A stretch of 8,250 nt of DNA from Pelotomaculum_B sp041645005 (lineage in GTDB: Bacteria > Bacillota > Desulfotomaculia > Desulfotomaculales > Pelotomaculaceae): contig JBAZQW010000092.1 of assembly GCA_041645005.1 (NCBI GenBank), positions 1 to 8,250 on the forward strand. Direction: 5' to 3'. Shown one piece after another: positions 6,562 to 8,250 of this stretch. The position numbers were made by a program, and so were the translations under genes. Position 1 is the first letter of the stretch; each line of letters starts with the position of its first letter. A model generated the notes under the pieces. It was not told where the DNA came from and did no database searches. It worked only from the letters and a program-made list of their open reading frames with translations.

Positions 6562-6725
6562 ATTGTCACCCTCTATACTTTTTTATAAGATCCTGCAAAC
6601 AGTTGTAGTGCTGTTACCCAATTCAGAAATCATGAAGTATGGTTCTCCAGCTTCCTTTGTCCTCTCATCTTCCCATGTTTTTATTTATCCTTGAATTTTA
6701 TTTTTGTTGTAATTATCACCATGTT
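6562..6725. other. 164-base spacer with a weak coding-like fragment
   Basis: On the minus strand a frame reads KTWEDERTKEAGEPYFMISE and continues to VCRIL, stopping with TAA at 6585-6583, 22 bases before the AlkD-like start. It has only about 32 residues after an upstream stop and lacks a credible start, so it may be a leftover of a gene or chance. No promoter or terminator is clear. TATAAA lies at about 6586-6581 on the minus strand, but no fitting -35 box is found. Confidence 0.25.
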
Positions 6726-7172
6726 TTATTCCATTTCTAACAGTTCAAAACCGGTACCCGGATCGATTCTTCTTTTTGCGGTTGTGTCTAGCAGTTCGAA
6801 AATCACTGCTTCTCCAATATGCCAGACCATAACCCCTTCCCTGGTGCAGCCGGTGACTGTCTCCCGGCTGCGTCCAAACGCTGCGTGCAGGTGCAGCCTC
6901 GGTATCCCTGCTTCATTAATAAATAGAGTCCCCATCCCGACAGCTTCACTTGTACCCAATAATTCAATGACCATAGGGCGAGGTTTAGGCGCTGTTCCAT
7001 CTTCCGGGCCAACCACTACTTTACTATTTGTATCAGCTCCACCAAGAAAATGAACGACTGCAGATCTGATTTGGTGGTCTGCAGCAAATTCTTCAATAAC
7101 ATCAGGGATCTTATCGCCGTGTTCCAGCCTCAAAATAAATATCCGTCCTAACTTTGCTTCTGAATATTTCAT
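6726..7172 (-). CDS. PPC (DUF296) domain protein
   Basis: This 148-residue single-domain protein is of the PPC/DUF296 fold (plant and prokaryote conserved domain), a small alpha/beta protein that forms trimers in solved bacterial members. The function in bacteria is not established. Some relatives bind metal or DNA. The family pattern is clear in GRIFILRLEHGDKIPDVIEEF (9-29), the IRSAVVHFLGGA block (35-46) with a conserved internal glycine pair, and the RLHLHAAFGR block (92-101) that gives H94 and H96. The third usual histidine, in the GGH element, is replaced by C109 in TGCTREG, so the metal site would be H-H-C if it binds metal. It starts after GGGAAG with a 10-base gap. A perfect palindrome fills that gap, and a -10/-35 pair lies about 80 bases upstream. 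It stands alone between the AlkD-like gene and the hydrolase. No AT-hook is present. Confidence 0.88.
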   Translation of the reverse strand: MKYSEAKLGRIFILRLEHGDKIPDVIEEFAADHQIRSAVVHFLGGADTNSKVVVGPEDGTAPKPRPMVIELLGTSEAVGMGTLFINEAGIPRLHLHAAFGRSRETVTGCTREGVMVWHIGEAVIFELLDTTAKRRIDPGTGFELLEME

Positions 7173-7184
7173 AGTATTAATACT
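7173..7184. promoter_or_regulatory. 12-base palindrome between ribosome site and start of PPC gene
   Basis: AGTATTAATACT is a perfect palindrome that ends immediately before the ATG at 7172. It could be an operator or an RNA structure that affects translation. A 12-base AT-rich palindrome can also arise by chance. Confidence 0.25.
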
Positions 7185-7249
7185 TCCCTTCCCACGCCAT
7201 TTCCCAAAAATGATGTGTGAATTTGACCCAGCACGGTACGAAAGACAGC

Positions 7250-7278
7250 ATTATAGATGCCAACAATATCTATTTCAG
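7250..7278 (-). promoter_or_regulatory. Candidate sigma-A promoter of the PPC gene
   Basis: On the minus strand CTGAAA (7278-7273, four of six consensus bases) is 17 bases before a perfect TATAAT (7255-7250). The predicted transcript would start near 7243 and leave a leader of about 70 bases before the ATG at 7172. It overlaps the start of the proposed plus-strand RRXRR remnant, so both readings share the same bases. That is possible if the remnant is dead. Confidence 0.4.
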
Positions 7279-7390
7279 TTGTTAATAAACATGGTTCTCC
7301 CCTACTAAACCCTTCTCAATGTCGCTATGGAGGACGGCAAAAAACCGTGGCGTGTAGCATAACCCTTAAAAAACGATTCTATTACTTTTA
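7257..7390 (+). pseudogene. Possible frame-broken remnant of an RRXRR (IscB/IsrB N-terminal type) protein
   Basis: A plus-strand frame starts at ATG 7257 and reads MPTISISVVNKHGSPLL. This fits the opening of RRXRR proteins (M-x(5-9)-(V/L)-(V/L)-N-x-x-G-x-P-L-M-P), with the start at the right distance. The match then moves to another frame. EDGKK at 7330-7344 fits the (K)-x-G-K-A element, and NP followed by TILLL from 7361 in a third frame fits the PFTIQLL element. Proline to glycine is 37 bases here against about 48 in the consensus, which fits an 11-base deletion. Glycine to NP is then about right. Nothing continues past 7390, where the convergent hydrolase gene begins. Such modules open IscB/IsrB RNA-guided nucleases of IS200/605-type elements. 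The call rests on remembered consensus and short matches in three frames, so it is tentative. Confidence 0.35.
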
Positions 7391-7398
7391 TCCTCATA

Positions 7399-8187
7399 TC
7401 ACAAAACTTCTACGAACTCATTTGGTATTTGCTCATTATTGAACCATGCCCAAATTATTTTATTAAAGCTTTCATACATAGCCCAAGGGTAGGTGTGTAT
7501 TCCTTTTTTTATTAAAACCCCTTTAGCATTTGGCAAAGCATTTGCTATATCAATAACTGATTGTCTCATCGCTTTTGGCTCGTTTTCTCCTGCAATAATT
7601 AAAGTCGGAACGTTTACTTTAGCCAAACCTTTTGGTAATTTTAAATGTAAATATAGTTGATCGTAGATCCTATACAAATTTTCCGATGTTAATTGTTCAA
7701 AATCATTAATACAATTTTGAACATAATAGTTATTCGGAAATTTAAACTGCTTAACAGTATATTTAAGTAAGCTTCTTGATTTGATTAGCCAAGTGGTAAA
7801 TTTATAAATGAAAGGCTTATGAGTAACCTTAATCAAAGGTATCGGCCTAAAAAGTGCGCTTGCCACAACCGCTCGGTCAACCACTTCCGGTTTAATGCTT
7901 AACAATTCTACCAGTACTTTAGCTCCTAGAGAGTGACCAATTACATGTGCCTTTTTGCCATTTGCCTTACTTATAATTAGTTTAACAATGCGATTTGCGC
8001 AATCCGGGATAGATAATGGCTTTTCATTAATGCTTTTTCCGTGTTCAGGCAAATCAGGAATAATACAATGATAGCTATCAAAATATTCTACCTGCTTTTC
8101 CCACATCCAACCGCTAACCCCGCCACCATGTATGAAAACTATAGATGGCGCTTTTAGATTCCCTTTTTCTTCAAAGTAAAGTGCCAT
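7399..8187 (-). CDS. Alpha/beta hydrolase
   Basis: This cytoplasmic serine hydrolase of the alpha/beta-hydrolase fold (PF00561/PF12697 type) has an unknown substrate. I chose the ATG at 8187 (262 residues, MALYFEEKGN...) because GGAGGA lies 6 bases upstream. A start at 8217 would add MGFCFCGGKK. The oxyanion loop is HGGGVSGWMW (20-29), the strand-turn IPDLPEHGKS (43-52) is typical, and the nucleophile elbow is GHSLG with S86. The cap region runs about 115-185. The late strand VPTLIIAGENEP (193-204) supplies an acid, where E203 (or E201) takes the place of the usual Asp. The catalytic histidine is H231 in KGIHTYPW. No signal peptide is seen. The gene is markedly AT-richer than the cbi genes, which may mean separate ancestry. 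It is the rightmost gene and may be transcribed alone. Confidence 0.9.
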   Translation of the reverse strand: MALYFEEKGNLKAPSIVFIHGGGVSGWMWEKQVEYFDSYHCIIPDLPEHGKSINEKPLSIPDCANRIVKLIISKANGKKAHVIGHSLGAKVLVELLSIKPEVVDRAVVASALFRPIPLIKVTHKPFIYKFTTWLIKSRSLLKYTVKQFKFPNNYYVQNCINDFEQLTSENLYRIYDQLYLHLKLPKGLAKVNVPTLIIAGENEPKAMRQSVIDIANALPNAKGVLIKKGIHTYPWAMYESFNKIIWAWFNNEQIPNEFVEVL

Positions 8188-8193
8188 TTTCTT

Positions 8194-8199
8194 TCCTCC
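8194..8199 (-). promoter_or_regulatory. Ribosome binding site that fixes the hydrolase start
   Basis: GGAGGA (8199 to 8194, minus strand) is 6 bases before the ATG at 8187 and lies inside the coding part of the longer 8217 alternative, so the shorter protein is preferred. Confidence 0.75.
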
Positions 8200-8250
8200 A
8201 CAAAAACAAAACCCCATTCGCTATGAACATATACTTCCTTAAAAAAACAT

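Larger units (their letters stand above)
7185..7398. other. Spacer between PPC and hydrolase genes
   Basis: Besides the candidate promoter and the proposed RRXRR remnant, this stretch has an imperfect short hairpin (ACGG...CCGT around 7334-7348). No terminator is evident for the hydrolase gene, which ends at 7399. The 70 bases before 7257 show no recognisable structure. Confidence 0.4.

Noticed and set aside
6583..6681. Minus-strand fragment reading KTWEDERTKEAGEPYFMISE then ...VCRIL
   Set aside because: Only about 32 residues, an upstream stop, no credible start and no recognised family. It is noted in the spacer entry only.
8171..8230. 19-codon minus-strand ORF with AAGGAAG upstream, overlapping the hydrolase start (possible leader peptide)
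   Set aside because: It is short and lies at the window edge, with no attenuator structure or regulatory codon pattern.

Overview
The window looks like the chromosome of a Gram-positive anaerobe of the Clostridia, possibly a Desulfotomaculum/Pelotomaculum-type Peptococcaceae. That is inferred from strong GGAGG-type ribosome binding sites, an anaerobic-type cobalamin gene pair (CbiO next to CbiA), a DUF4912 protein, and GC-rich genes mixed with AT-rich accessory DNA. No rRNA, tRNA or intact mobile element is present, so the assignment is tentative.

Left part (1-2300, plus strand, GC-rich): the 3' end of a CbiO-type cobalt/ECF transporter ATPase gene, then a complete cobyrinate a,c-diamide synthase gene (cbiA). 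Together they are the end of a cobalamin synthesis and cobalt uptake operon. A 312-base spacer follows. It holds two adjacent near-perfect hairpins that look like a dispersed intergenic repeat, and a rho-independent terminator that works in both directions.

Middle (2308-4694, minus strand): a compact three-gene unit transcribed right to left. The order is a 14-TM DHA2-type MFS exporter, a small membrane-anchored protein with a duplicated helical motif, and a DedA/VTT membrane protein. The last two overlap by 8 bases. An AT-rich divergent spacer with an 11-bp inverted repeat separates this unit from a plus-strand DUF4912 protein (4974-5408).

Right part (5409-8250, AT-richer, minus-strand genes): a stand-alone accessory stretch with an AlkD-like DNA alkylation repair protein, a PPC/DUF296 protein and an alpha/beta hydrolase, spaced as single units rather than a tight operon. 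The gaps hold gene debris. At 5486-5860 (minus) is a zinc-ribbon protein with no start codon and two in-frame TAG codons. At about 7257-7390 (plus) is a frame-broken stretch that resembles the N-terminal RRXRR module of IscB/IsrB-type proteins. A 36-base hairpin at 5435-5470 resembles a REP-type element.

I see no complete new defence or other multi-gene system. The most interesting signals are the two hidden gene remnants and the paired hairpin repeats.
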